64,000 nucleotides of DNA, from NCBI RefSeq assembly GCF_040760005.1, contig NZ_CP099760.1, positions 893,001-957,000 of the forward strand, written 5' to 3'. Origin of the DNA: Pseudomonas sp. stari2. Lineage in GTDB: Bacteria; Pseudomonadota; Gammaproteobacteria; Pseudomonadales; Pseudomonadaceae. Numbering within the stretch: position 1 is the first letter of the stretch; every line of letters starts with the position of its first letter. The notes below the pieces were generated by a model that ran no database searches, was not told where the DNA came from, and saw only the letters and a program-made list of their open reading frames with translations. Below are positions 41,621-50,226 of this stretch, piece by piece. The position numbers and the translations under genes were made by a program.

Positions 41621-42346
41621 TCACTTGATCGTCGCCGGTTGCGGGTCGGCCGCCACCGCGACCTGATTGTCGGTGGCAGGTTTTGCCTTGATCGGGGACT
41701 TTAGTTTTTCCGCCCGCTCCTGAGCGTCGGTGAACTGTTCCGGGGTCAGGTGCGCGCGACTGACGATTTCGGCGGCCTGCTGCCAGTTGTTCTGGTAGAT
41801 CAGCAAGGTGATCAGGTTCAGCGTCGCCAATTGATTGTTCTGCTTGAGTTCGATGGCCGTGAGGAACTCGAAGCGCGCGTCTTCGAGCCGCAGCTGATTG
41901 AGGTACACCACGCCCAGATCGTTGTGGATGTTTTCATTGGTCGGCGCCAGTCGAACGGCACGTTGCAGATGAGCCTGGGCCTGGCCGTTATCGCCACGGG
42001 CGGCATACAGCTGACCCAGACCGTGTTCGGCGTCGGCGCTCAGGCAAGTGCCGAGCAGGCCGCGATACAGCGGTTCGGCTTCGCTGCGCCCCAGCAGGCG
42101 ATAGACCCTGGCCTTGCGCAAACGCACCTCTACAAGGTTGTCGGGCAGGCCCTGCAGGTTGGCCAGGCTGGCGTGCAGCTTGCCGTCATTGGCCAGATCG
42201 TCCACCAGATTCAACGACAACTCCTGCTCGGCGCTCAGCTTGCTGCAACTGGTGGGCGCAAGCATGGCCGTCCACGGCGCCTGACCATCGGTTGCGCAAC
42301 CGCCCAGCAGCAACAGGCTCGCCACCACCATCAGTGTTTTCATCAA
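41621..42346 (-). CDS. tadD: Tad pilus assembly lipoprotein TadD (TPR)
   Basis: A 241-residue lipoprotein (lipobox LLLLGGC) with tetratricopeptide repeats over about 60-200, such as AEHGLGQLYAARGDNGQAQA and NIHNDLGVVYLNQLRLEDAR. In Tad systems TadD resembles pilotins that help place the secretin. It lies 12 bases after tadC and before the DUF3613 gene in the main tad operon. Confidence 0.9.
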   Translation of the reverse strand: MMKTLMVVASLLLLGGCATDGQAPWTAMLAPTSCSKLSAEQELSLNLVDDLANDGKLHASLANLQGLPDNLVEVRLRKARVYRLLGRSEAEPLYRGLLGTCLSADAEHGLGQLYAARGDNGQAQAHLQRAVRLAPTNENIHNDLGVVYLNQLRLEDARFEFLTAIELKQNNQLATLNLITLLIYQNNWQQAAEIVSRAHLTPEQFTDAQERAEKLKSPIKAKPATDNQVAVAADPQPATIK

Positions 42347-42358
42347 ACCCTCTCCATG

Positions 42359-43240
42359 TCAGGACGCAAAGGCCCGGGTGATTGCGGTAAATCCGGGGCC
42401 CGCCAGTACGATCAGCAAGGCTGGAAACAGGAACAGCATCATGACCACCGACATCTTCGCCGACATCTTCGAGATGTATTCCTGCAAGCGTGTAAGGCGC
42501 CGGTCATCCAGAAGTTGCTTGAGCGCCAGCAGCGATTTCATCGCGCCGCCGCCCTGTTGAATCAGTTGTTGCAGGATCACGCAGGTGTCGGTGAACTCAT
42601 CCACCGCCAGCATCACCGCTGCCTTGTTCAACTCCTGGCCCAACTCCAGCCCCGAATCGACACGGGCGAGGATCAGGCGCAATTCGCTGGTCAGTTCCGG
42701 CAGCAGTTTCTGCCCCTCGATGCTCAACACGCGCAATGCCTGTTCGACCGCCATGCCGGACTCGAACAAGATGCGCAGCAGAGGAATGAACGTCGAAACC
42801 TCCACCGAAATGATTTTCTGCCGCCGGGCGGCGGCATAGGCCAGCAGGCGCTTGGGCAGCAGGTAACCGGTGCCGGTGGCGAACATCGGCACCAGCCAGC
42901 CCTTGGGCGTCTGGGGAAAGAACACTTCCTGCAGAAACAAACCGATGCCCAGTGCCAGTAACGGCGTGCCGATCTGGCACGCGGCAAACAGCGAGCGCTC
43001 GCTGGCCCGGCGCCAGCCGAGGCGGTTGAGCAGGGTCTGGGTTTCGCTGTCCATGCTCACCGAACGCTGGCCGAACCGGCTGTTGCCCAGCGCTCGCAAC
43101 AAGGTACGCAAGCGGCTCTCGCGCACCAGATGGCCCAGCAGGCGCTGGTTGACCTGACGCACCCGGCGACGTTCGGTCAGCAAATGATTGCCTACCAGCA
43201 ACAGCGCCCCGAGCAGCATGAGACTGGCCAGGATCATCAT
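42359..43240 (-). CDS. tadC: Tad inner-membrane platform protein TadC
   Basis: A 293-residue member of the type II secretion GspF superfamily. The T2SSF domain (about 160-285) has FIPLLRILFESGMAVEQALR and ends in two membrane helices (MLFLFPALLIVLAGPGF). It starts with a membrane helix (LASLMLLGALLLVGNHLL). With TadB it forms the inner-membrane platform for pilus assembly. The tadB stop is only one base upstream of its ATG, so the pair is tightly coupled. Confidence 0.93.
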   Translation of the reverse strand: MMILASLMLLGALLLVGNHLLTERRRVRQVNQRLLGHLVRESRLRTLLRALGNSRFGQRSVSMDSETQTLLNRLGWRRASERSLFAACQIGTPLLALGIGLFLQEVFFPQTPKGWLVPMFATGTGYLLPKRLLAYAAARRQKIISVEVSTFIPLLRILFESGMAVEQALRVLSIEGQKLLPELTSELRLILARVDSGLELGQELNKAAVMLAVDEFTDTCVILQQLIQQGGGAMKSLLALKQLLDDRRLTRLQEYISKMSAKMSVVMMLFLFPALLIVLAGPGFTAITRAFAS

Positions 43241-43241
43241 C

Positions 43242-44126
43242 TCAGACGCTCCTCAACATGCGCCACAGCGCCAGGCTGCCGATGACCTGCAACACCACCG
43301 CGATGATCAGCATGGTCTGGCCGCCGGGGTCTTTCCACATGCCGAGCATGTAACCGGGATTGGTCAGCATGAAGTAGCTGACGATGATCATCGGCAGCGA
43401 TCCCAGCACCCACGCGGTCAAGCGGGTTTCTCCGGTCAGGGCGCGTAGCTGGCGGGCGCCCTGATCGCGTTCGCGGATCAGCTTGATCAGGTTTTCCAGC
43501 AGTTCGCTCGCATTGCCGCCGTAGCGGTGATTGACCTTCAGCCCCAGAGCAAACATGCGCAGTTCATCCTGTTCGTAGAGCTCGGCAAAGTCGCTCACCG
43601 CATCCGGCAGGTTCACGCCCAACTGCACGTTGCGCTGGACCCGGCCCATTGCGGTTTTCAACGGATCCTCGCTGTAGTCGATACCACCCAGCACGGCGTC
43701 GTTCAGGGTGCGCCCGGATTTGAGGCTGCGCACCGTGTGGTCCAGCAGTTGCGGCAGTTGCTCGATCATACGGTTGAGCCGGCGGCGATAGAGCCACGCG
43801 ATGTACATGCGCAACACCAGGGGAGGTGCCAGCATCATGATCAACAGGCCGATCCACTCGGCGGTCAGGTAACCCAGCAACATCGCGATGGCACATAACG
43901 CCAGCCACAACCCCAGACGCTCGCCAGGGCGGCCCAGGCCGGCCCGCAGGAACATGCGTTCAAGCCCCGTCCACGAAGTTTTGCCGGGTGCTGTCTGCGG
44001 TTGCCCGGCAGCCAGTCGCGTGAGCACCCGTTCGTTGGCGGTCTTGCGCACGCCATGCAGGAACAGGCGAATCGACAGCCCCAGCAGCATCAGGCAAATG
44101 ACGATGAGAATCACCGGCCCCATCAT
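43242..44126 (-). CDS. tadB: Tad inner-membrane platform protein TadB
   Basis: A 294-residue paralogue of TadC in the T2SSF superfamily. N-terminal helices (VILIVICLMLLGLSIRLFL and LWLALCAIAMLLGYLTAEW) precede the T2SSF domain (PQLLDHTVRSLKSGRTLNDAV, about 140-265) and C-terminal helices. It lies between tadA, 18 bases upstream, and tadC in the operon. Confidence 0.93.
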   Translation of the reverse strand: MMGPVILIVICLMLLGLSIRLFLHGVRKTANERVLTRLAAGQPQTAPGKTSWTGLERMFLRAGLGRPGERLGLWLALCAIAMLLGYLTAEWIGLLIMMLAPPLVLRMYIAWLYRRRLNRMIEQLPQLLDHTVRSLKSGRTLNDAVLGGIDYSEDPLKTAMGRVQRNVQLGVNLPDAVSDFAELYEQDELRMFALGLKVNHRYGGNASELLENLIKLIRERDQGARQLRALTGETRLTAWVLGSLPMIIVSYFMLTNPGYMLGMWKDPGGQTMLIIAVVLQVIGSLALWRMLRSV

Positions 44127-44144
44127 GACGAAAGCTCCATGCGC

Positions 44145-45413
44145 TCAGCCCAGGCTCGACTCGTGCCGCAACTTGTCGCCGGCCGGATTGACCGCTTCGC
44201 GCAGGAAGCCGAACCCGGTGCGTCGATCGAGGCGGAACAAAGTGTTGGTGACGTAGATGTCTTCGCGCACGCCAACCACTTCCACCACCTCGCTCACGCA
44301 GCGGCGGCCGTCCGGCATGCGGGTCAACTGGATGATCATGTCGAGCGCGGCACAGATCATTTGCCGCAACGTGCGCTCGGCCACCGTGCGACCGGTCAGG
44401 CCGACCAGGGTTTCCAGACGCAGCAACGCATCCTGGGCGTTGTTGGCGTGCACCGTGCTCATCGAACCATCGTGGCCGGTGTTCATCGCCGTAAGCACGT
44501 CGAGCACTTCGACGCCACGGATTTCGCCGAGAATGATCCGGTCCGGACGCATCCGCAGGGCATTGCGAATCAGGTCGCTGGCCTTGACCTCGCCATGACC
44601 TTCAGCGTTTGGCGGCCGGGTTTCCAGGCGCACCACGTGCGGGTGGCCGAGCTGCAGTTCGGCAACGTCTTCAATGGTCACCAGCCGTTCGTGGGGGTTG
44701 ATCAATTGACTGAGAATGTTCAGCAACGTGGTCTTGCCGGTGCCCGTGCCGCCACTGATCAGGATGTTGCAGCGCTTGCCCACCGCTTCCTGGAAGCAAT
44801 CGAAGATCGCCAGGTCGATGGTCTGCATGGCGATCAGGTCGCTGCTCTTGAGCATGTCCTTGCGGAATTTTCGAATGGACAGGCAGGGACCGTCGAGGGC
44901 GATTGGCGGAATGATCGCGTTGACCCGGCTGCCGTCGGGCAGGCGCGCATCGACCATTGGCGAGGACTCGTCCAGACGTCGCCCGAGCGGCGCCAGAATA
45001 CGCTGCATGACCCGTTCGACGTGATGCGCATCGATGAAGCGCAGGTCACTCTGGTGCAGCACGCCGTCGCGTTCGATGAACACCCGGTGCGGGCCGTTGA
45101 CCAGGATTTCGGTCACGGCGCTGTCGCGCAGCAACACTTCCAACGGGCCGAAGCCGGTCAGTTCATCGACGATTTCTTCCGCCAGCCGTTCCATCTCGTA
45201 ACGTGAAATCGCCAGGTGCAAACGGGCAATGTATTCGGCGACCTTGTCGGTGACGAATTGCGCGAGCAACTGCCGCGAACCTTCCAGCAGGTTTTTCCCG
45301 GACTCCTCGATGGCATCGATGATGTAGCGATGCAGGACCAGTTTCAGGCCTTCGTGATCTCCGTTGCCCGACTGGCCTTGCGCGGGGGCGCCGAAGAGTT
45401 TTTCCGGACTCAT
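44145..45413 (-). CDS. tadA: Tad pilus ATPase TadA (CpaF)
   Basis: TadA powers pilus extension and retraction as a hexameric secretion ATPase. The protein has 422 residues. Walker A is ISGGTGTGKTTLLN, the Asp box and Walker B region is RPDRIILGEIRG, and the His box lies in NTGHDGSMSTVHANNAQDAL. All look intact. The N-terminal domain carries GFGPLEVLLRD and VTEILVNGPH. It overlaps tadZ by four bases (ATGA) and leads into tadB. Confidence 0.96.
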   Translation of the reverse strand: MSPEKLFGAPAQGQSGNGDHEGLKLVLHRYIIDAIEESGKNLLEGSRQLLAQFVTDKVAEYIARLHLAISRYEMERLAEEIVDELTGFGPLEVLLRDSAVTEILVNGPHRVFIERDGVLHQSDLRFIDAHHVERVMQRILAPLGRRLDESSPMVDARLPDGSRVNAIIPPIALDGPCLSIRKFRKDMLKSSDLIAMQTIDLAIFDCFQEAVGKRCNILISGGTGTGKTTLLNILSQLINPHERLVTIEDVAELQLGHPHVVRLETRPPNAEGHGEVKASDLIRNALRMRPDRIILGEIRGVEVLDVLTAMNTGHDGSMSTVHANNAQDALLRLETLVGLTGRTVAERTLRQMICAALDMIIQLTRMPDGRRCVSEVVEVVGVREDIYVTNTLFRLDRRTGFGFLREAVNPAGDKLRHESSLG

Positions 45414-46621
45414 GAGGTGCCTCGCAACCGGTCGAACCAGGTGGCCTTGGGTTTGGCCAGGCTTTCGGAACGATTGGTCATGTTTTCGGAACGTTTTGCC
45501 AGGCGTTCGCCAAGTGCCCGCAGGCTCTGGGTGAGTTTTTCCCGGGGGGCCAGATCAAACAGGCTGACGCCTTGGTTCTTGGCATTCATGCGCAGTTCCG
45601 GACTCAAGGCCAGCACCGCGATCACTTCCAGATTGAAGGTTTTGCCCAGGGTGTCCGCATCCGGCGCGACGTTGCTCAGATAGCGGTCGACCAACAGCCG
45701 TCCGTGATCGAGCTTCATGCCTTTTTCCCGCCACAGATTGAACACTGCCAGGTTGCGCCGGCAATCCAGAACGCTCTGGTCGGTGTACCAGATCAGCTTG
45801 TCGCAATGGCTGACGAAGGTGCGCAGGGCTTCGCTGTCAGGCTGGCCGGTGAGGTTCACGACAATGTGCTGGAAGTGCTGGCGCAAGGCGCTGAGCAACA
45901 TGAACAGCTCGGCGGCACTGGTGCTCTCCAGCGGTTCGTCATTGTCGGCGTACGCCAGAATCCGCAACCCCGCTTCGGTGCTGGTGAACGCGCTGTCGAT
46001 CAGCGTCGCATCGAGTCTGCGCAAGTGACGCAAGGCATCGCCGAAGTGGAACGAACTCTCCAGCCCCAACAGCGCCAGGCTGTCGCCACGGGGCAGGCCA
46101 AGGTCCAGCAGCAGCGTCTGCTGCCCGCTTTTTTGCACCACCAGCGCCATGTGATTGGACAGTAATGCGCCGTCGGAACTGCTCTGCACGCCGTACAAGA
46201 CCGTCAGACCACCCAGTTGCGTGTTGTGGGTTACCGGCGGCATGCGTTTGCTCAAACGGCGCACCAGCCCGGCCACTTCGCTGGAGCGTGAACCGTAGGC
46301 GACAAAATCCCGAGCCCCGGCGCGCATGGCGTTGAGCACCAGCTGGTTATCCATACCGTCGCCGAGGGCCACGATCGCCAGCATCGGCTTGGCCTCCAGC
46401 GCGCCTTCGATCAGCGCGCTTTGGGCTACCACGTGTTCGCGATCGAGGCCGACGAACACCAGGCTGGCGAAGGTGACATCCACCAATGCGAGCAATTCAT
46501 CGAGGCTGCCGGCGCCGGCGCTGACCACTTGGCCCAAGGGCGCGAGGGCGCTTTGCAGCCACTCCAGATCGGTGCTGTTGCGGGTGATGGCGAGAAAGGT
46601 CTGACTCAGGTTCTGGCTCAT
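45410..46621 (-). CDS. tadZ: Tad localisation protein TadZ (CpaE-like)
   Basis: TadZ is a MinD/ParA-like protein that places the Tad machine at the pole. The protein has 403 residues: an atypical receiver-like N-domain (about 1-130) and a MinD-like C-domain. Where active MinD has a KGGxGKT loop, this protein reads YGVQSSSDGALLS, without the lysines, so nucleotide hydrolysis is doubtful. Downstream TLLLDLGLPRGDSLALLG keeps the fold. The short C-terminal tail is basic. It overlaps tadA by four bases; rcpA lies upstream, and with the longer rcpA frame the genes also overlap by four bases. Confidence 0.88.
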   Translation of the reverse strand: MSQNLSQTFLAITRNSTDLEWLQSALAPLGQVVSAGAGSLDELLALVDVTFASLVFVGLDREHVVAQSALIEGALEAKPMLAIVALGDGMDNQLVLNAMRAGARDFVAYGSRSSEVAGLVRRLSKRMPPVTHNTQLGGLTVLYGVQSSSDGALLSNHMALVVQKSGQQTLLLDLGLPRGDSLALLGLESSFHFGDALRHLRRLDATLIDSAFTSTEAGLRILAYADNDEPLESTSAAELFMLLSALRQHFQHIVVNLTGQPDSEALRTFVSHCDKLIWYTDQSVLDCRRNLAVFNLWREKGMKLDHGRLLVDRYLSNVAPDADTLGKTFNLEVIAVLALSPELRMNAKNQGVSLFDLAPREKLTQSLRALGERLAKRSENMTNRSESLAKPKATWFDRLRGTS

Positions 46622-47841
46622 TGGGACAACCCGCTGCGCTTGTCGAAGTTGCCATTTTCCAGGAAGAACATGCGGTAGAAATTCGGGTCGTAGTTGCGCA
46701 GTTTTTCGCCCGGCAACGACGGCAACTGCGCTTCCGCCGACAACGGTCGCACCAGGTGCGGCGTGACGATCATCAGTAGCTCGCGCTCTTCGCGCTTGAT
46801 CTGCGAGCTTTTGAAAAACGCCCCGAGCACCGGGATATCGCCCAGCCCCGGAAACTTGTCGACCTGGGAACTGTTGGTGGTGCTGATCAAACCGCTGATG
46901 ACAAAACTCTCGCCGTCAGCGAGGGAAATGCTGGTGTCGGTGCGGCGGATGGTCAGCGCCGGCACCGTGGTGCCGGCGATTTGCACGGAATTGCTGAAGT
47001 CCAGCTCGCTGACTTCCGGTGCGACTTTCAGGGCGATGCGGTCGTGGCTGATGATCGTGGGCGTCAGGGTCAGGCGGATGCCGAACTCCTTGTATTCGAT
47101 GGACACGCTGTCGCTGCCGGCGCTGGGAACCGGAATCGGGATCTGCCCGCCCGCGAGGAAGCTCGCGCTTTGCCCGTTCAGCGCCACCAGACTGGGCCGT
47201 GCCAGGGTGTAGGCGAAACCGCTGCCTTCAAGGGCGTTGATGATCGCCATGGTATTGCCGCCGATCCACGAGAAGTTGAACAGCGAGTTGTCCACCGGCA
47301 GTCGCGGCTGCGGCACACCATCGATGGGTGGCAGTGTTCCGGGGGAGCCGAACAGGAAGTTGCCACGGGTGCCGATCAGTTTGGCCGAGGCCTGCTTGAG
47401 TTTGGTGCGGCTGACTTCAACGAAACGAATATCGGTCTGTACCTGCGAAGGCAGCTGCGCATCATCTGAAGGCAACGGGCCGGCGCCGGTGAGGGCGTTC
47501 GTGGCGGCACCCTGGACAAACACCATGCTCTGGCGCGGCTCGCTGGAGCAGCCGGTCCAGACCATCAGGCTGGTGGCGCCGGGGGCTACACCCGTGAGCA
47601 GGAACGACGAGTTGCCGGTGGCGTGCACATCGGCGATTTTCGGATCGCCGATGGCCAGGCGGGTGATTGCGACCGGCGATTGCAGATCCTTTTGCCAGCC
47701 TTCATTGACTTCGATTACCGGCGGCAAACGGCTCAGGGCCGAACAGTTACCGGTGGCCGCCTGCGCGGCGCTGATCGACAGTCCCGTCAACAACAAGGCC
47801 CGGAGCAGGGGATTGAAGGTCGGCCAGAAACGACTCTGCAT
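46618..47841 (-). CDS. rcpA: Tad outer-membrane secretin RcpA (CpaC)
   Basis: RcpA forms the outer-membrane channel for the Flp pilus. The protein has about 407 residues: a signal peptide (LLRALLLTGLSISAAQA), a pilus/BON-type N-domain (about 25-110), and a secretin core ending FPGLGDIPVLGAFFKSSQIK then REERELLMIVTPHLVRPL. The start at 47841 has AAGGA 9 bases upstream. An ATG at 47865 would overlap the rcpC stop by four bases as other genes here do, so it remains possible. Confidence 0.93.
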   Translation of the reverse strand: MQSRFWPTFNPLLRALLLTGLSISAAQAATGNCSALSRLPPVIEVNEGWQKDLQSPVAITRLAIGDPKIADVHATGNSSFLLTGVAPGATSLMVWTGCSSEPRQSMVFVQGAATNALTGAGPLPSDDAQLPSQVQTDIRFVEVSRTKLKQASAKLIGTRGNFLFGSPGTLPPIDGVPQPRLPVDNSLFNFSWIGGNTMAIINALEGSGFAYTLARPSLVALNGQSASFLAGGQIPIPVPSAGSDSVSIEYKEFGIRLTLTPTIISHDRIALKVAPEVSELDFSNSVQIAGTTVPALTIRRTDTSISLADGESFVISGLISTTNSSQVDKFPGLGDIPVLGAFFKSSQIKREERELLMIVTPHLVRPLSAEAQLPSLPGEKLRNYDPNFYRMFFLENGNFDKRSGLSQ

Positions 47842-47861
47842 GCACTTGGATCCTTGCTCTG

Positions 47862-48803
47862 TCATGGATTCTGTTGGGTGATCTGATTGCCGCGAATCAC
47901 TTCCACCGCCGGCCGCGCTGCCCCAGTGTGCTCGCCACTGGACGGGATTTTCGGCGCAGTGCCGAGGGCAAGCTGGGTGAACTGGAAGAGCTGGCTGTTG
48001 GCGGCGACCAGTTTGTCCGGTGCCTGGTTTTCGCCGGCCCAGTATTTGGCCAGGCGCTGTTCCTCACTGCTGCGCACTGCCAGACGCAAGGTGCCGACCT
48101 GGGTGGCGAGCATCATCCGGCTCAGCAGTTGTTCCGGTACCGCCAGCACCACGGTGCGCGCAGCGATCCGGCGCTGATCCTGTTTGAGCTTGTCATCGGC
48201 ACTCAGCGCAGGGGAGGCTGGCTGACCATCGTTGGTCAGGCCGTACTGTTCGCCGACGCCGAGTACGCGCATCGCCGGCACCGCGATCTGCGCCGACTGT
48301 TGTGGGTTGCTGGCGTCCTGGCGCAGGTACAGCAACACATCGACGTAGTCGCCGGGCATCAGTTGTCCGGCGGCACCGATCACTTCATCCACCGACACCG
48401 CCAGCGCGCGCTCGTCGCTGTGGATCATGCGTGCCAGCGCACCGCCCGCTTCGAAGCTTTCAGCGTTGAGCCAGGTGCCGGCGCTCAGGTGGCGCCACGG
48501 CGTGCGGCCCACGGCCTGATCGATGGCGCTCAGGCTGCCGGCGGGGGCGCTGCGCAGTTTTTCGATGGCCAGGTCGGCAGCGGTGAGGGGGGTGAACGGC
48601 GGAACGTCATGCACCAGCACCACCACAGGCTGGCGGGTCTGGTCTTCGGCGGCGGCGACGGTCTTTTCCACGGTGACCACCGCAGGCGCGGGTGCCTCGG
48701 CAACCGGTGCCGGTTGCCGGCTGAGCACCAGGCCCCAGTAGCCGACGACAATGGCCCCCAACAGAAGCACGGCGGCAAGACCCATGGTGACACGACTGTT
48801 CAT
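47862..48803 (-). CDS. rcpC: Tad pilus protein RcpC (CpaB)
   Basis: A 313-residue periplasmic protein with an N-terminal membrane helix (MGLAAVLLLGAIVVGYWGLVL) and an SAF/CpaB domain (PVVVLVHDVPPFTPLTAADLAIEKL). The later half has the RcpC motif GDYVDVLLYLR. It links to the secretin and helps pilus biogenesis. It is the first gene of the minus-strand tad operon, with a 331-base divergent region separating it from flp. Confidence 0.93.
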   Translation of the reverse strand: MNSRVTMGLAAVLLLGAIVVGYWGLVLSRQPAPVAEAPAPAVVTVEKTVAAAEDQTRQPVVVLVHDVPPFTPLTAADLAIEKLRSAPAGSLSAIDQAVGRTPWRHLSAGTWLNAESFEAGGALARMIHSDERALAVSVDEVIGAAGQLMPGDYVDVLLYLRQDASNPQQSAQIAVPAMRVLGVGEQYGLTNDGQPASPALSADDKLKQDQRRIAARTVVLAVPEQLLSRMMLATQVGTLRLAVRSSEEQRLAKYWAGENQAPDKLVAANSQLFQFTQLALGTAPKIPSSGEHTGAARPAVEVIRGNQITQQNP

Positions 48804-49134
48804 GACGGCTCTCCCTTTCCTGCTGCACTACCAGCCCGCACTTCCAACCAAGGGAACATCGCAATCAGGCAGCTATGAACATCCAACTATTTCGCTATTT
48901 CCACGCTAGCTGAAACAAGCCAAAACGCCATTACTGGCCGGCAAATAACCTACGAAAGTATGGGGGTTGGCCAATTAGCAGTCGAAATGGGTAGAAAGAC
49001 GAAGCGATTAATGCTTTGGGATTAATCCGTTCTTACAGTTGTTGACGGGTGGTTTGTTGACAATGCTCAGATGGCACGGTGGAAGCATTGCCGCTGTAGC
49101 GACATCGGCGCCGGGAGCGCAAAGGAGTGAACGT
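48804..49134. promoter_or_regulatory. Divergent control region between rcpC and flp1
   Basis: This 331-base gap separates the two oppositely directed pilus transcripts and has no gene. It contains two direct-repeat pairs: GATTAAT at 49006-49012 and 49020-49026 (14 bases apart), and TTGTTGAC at 49039-49046 and 49054-49061 (15 bases apart). These are candidate sites for PprB or RNA polymerase contacts ahead of flp1, but no known consensus was matched. Confidence 0.5.
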
Positions 49135-49344
49135 ATGATTCTCGATTATCTGTTGGCCAGGGCCCGTTTGTTTTTCAAGAGTGAGGAAGGGGCTTCGGCT
49201 ATCGAGTACGCGATCGTGGTAGCGATGGTGGCGGTGGTGGTCGTCGTGTTCGTGACACCGATGGGCACCAAGGTCTTCAATATTTTCAGCGCGATCCTGA
49301 CCTCGCTCGGCGGCACTGCTCCGACCAAGCCCGGCATACCTTGA
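49135..49344 (+). CDS. flp: Flp type IVb pilin, first copy
   Basis: A 69-residue Flp prepilin. The leader MILDYLLARARLFFKSEEG is followed by ASAIEYAIVVAMVAVVVVVF, with the conserved Glu5-Tyr6 and Gly at -1 for cleavage by FppA. A hydrophobic assembly helix and a short tail ending GGTAPTKPGIP complete it. AGGAG lies 8 bases before the ATG. It is followed by a second pilin gene after 117 bases. Confidence 0.95.
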   Translation: MILDYLLARARLFFKSEEGASAIEYAIVVAMVAVVVVVFVTPMGTKVFNIFSAILTSLGGTAPTKPGIP

Positions 49345-49461
49345 CCGAACGCTCTCTTCCTCTGTCGATGCCTGTCTGCTGCCGAGCAGGAGCGTTCAGG
49401 CATTGCCCCGATCATTGGCTTTCCGGTGCCCGGTAAATCCCGGGCATGAAGGAGAATGTCC

Positions 49462-49674
49462 ATGCTCTTCGATTACCTGATGATGCGTGCCCGGTCTTTC
49501 CTGGCAAGCACTGAAGCCGCGTCGGCCATCGAGTACGCAATTGTCGTGGCGATGGTCGCCATTGTGGTTGTGGTGTTCGTGACGCCGGTAGGCACCAAGG
49601 TGCTGGCGATCTTCAACAACATCCTCGTGGCCCTGGGTGGTACGGCACAGACTGCGCCGACGCAGTTGCCCTGA
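49462..49674 (+). CDS. Flp type IVb pilin, second copy
   Basis: A 70-residue paralogue of the preceding pilin. The assembly helix ASAIEYAIVVAMVAIVVVVF is nearly identical, and the ends differ. The residue before the expected cleavage site is Ala (STEA) rather than Gly. Two ATGs are available; 49462 is chosen because AGGAG is 7 bases before it and only one base before the 49456 ATG. It may be a minor or alternative pilin. Confidence 0.92.
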   Translation: MLFDYLMMRARSFLASTEAASAIEYAIVVAMVAIVVVVFVTPVGTKVLAIFNNILVALGGTAQTAPTQLP

Positions 49675-49737
49675 CTCGATGGGTGGCGAATCTCGCACTA
49701 CACTCGGTTCCACCTTCAGCTTCTCAGGGATTGACCA

Positions 49738-50145
49738 ATGACTGCTTCTTCACTGCCCCGCCAACAGTTGCTTCTGGTTGACGATGAAGAGGACGCATTG
49801 CTGGAGTTGGCGGAGTTGCTGGAGGGCGAGGGCTTCGTCTGTCATACCGCGACCTCGGTGAAGCTCGCCCTTCATCATCTGACCCGTCATCCCGACATCG
49901 CCCTGGTGATCACCGATCTGCGCATGCCCGAAGAGAGCGGCATGTCGCTGATCAAGCGCCTGCGCGAACACACCTCGCGTCAGCATCTGCCGGTGATCGT
50001 GACCTCGGGGCATGCGGACATGGAAGACGTCAGTGACATGCTGCGCCTGCAGGTGCTGGACCTGTTCCGCAAGCCGATCTATCACGTGCGGCTGCTGGAA
50101 ACCCTCGACAACCTGTTTCCCAAACCCAGGGTCAATGTTTCCTGA
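49738..50145 (+). CDS. Stand-alone receiver-domain response regulator
   Basis: A 135-residue protein consisting of a single receiver domain and no output domain. LLLVDDEEDALLEL gives the acidic pair, LVITDLRMPEESG the phosphoacceptor Asp, VTSGHA the switch residue (Ser in place of Thr) and FRKPIYH the conserved Lys. It lies 63 bases after the second flp gene on the same strand and probably shares its transcript. It may relay or drain phosphate from a kinase such as PprA, or bind a pilus-related target; this is inference. Confidence 0.88.
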   Translation: MTASSLPRQQLLLVDDEEDALLELAELLEGEGFVCHTATSVKLALHHLTRHPDIALVITDLRMPEESGMSLIKRLREHTSRQHLPVIVTSGHADMEDVSDMLRLQVLDLFRKPIYHVRLLETLDNLFPKPRVNVS

Positions 50146-50150
50146 ATCCT

Positions 50151-50195
50151 GAGACCGCTGCGGTGACCGTCAGCGGTCTCAAGGCTGACGGTCAC
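50151..50195. terminator. Two overlapping alternative hairpins
   Basis: Stem A is 50151-50160 with 50171-50180 (10 bp). Stem B is 50163-50174 with 50184-50195 (12 bp, GTGACCGTCAGC). They share bases 50171-50174, so both cannot form at once. They lie between convergent genes and lack T-runs. A bidirectional termination role is likely. Confidence 0.55.
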
Positions 50196-50226
50196 TGCGA
50201 AAGAACTTCACCCCGACGCCCGATGG

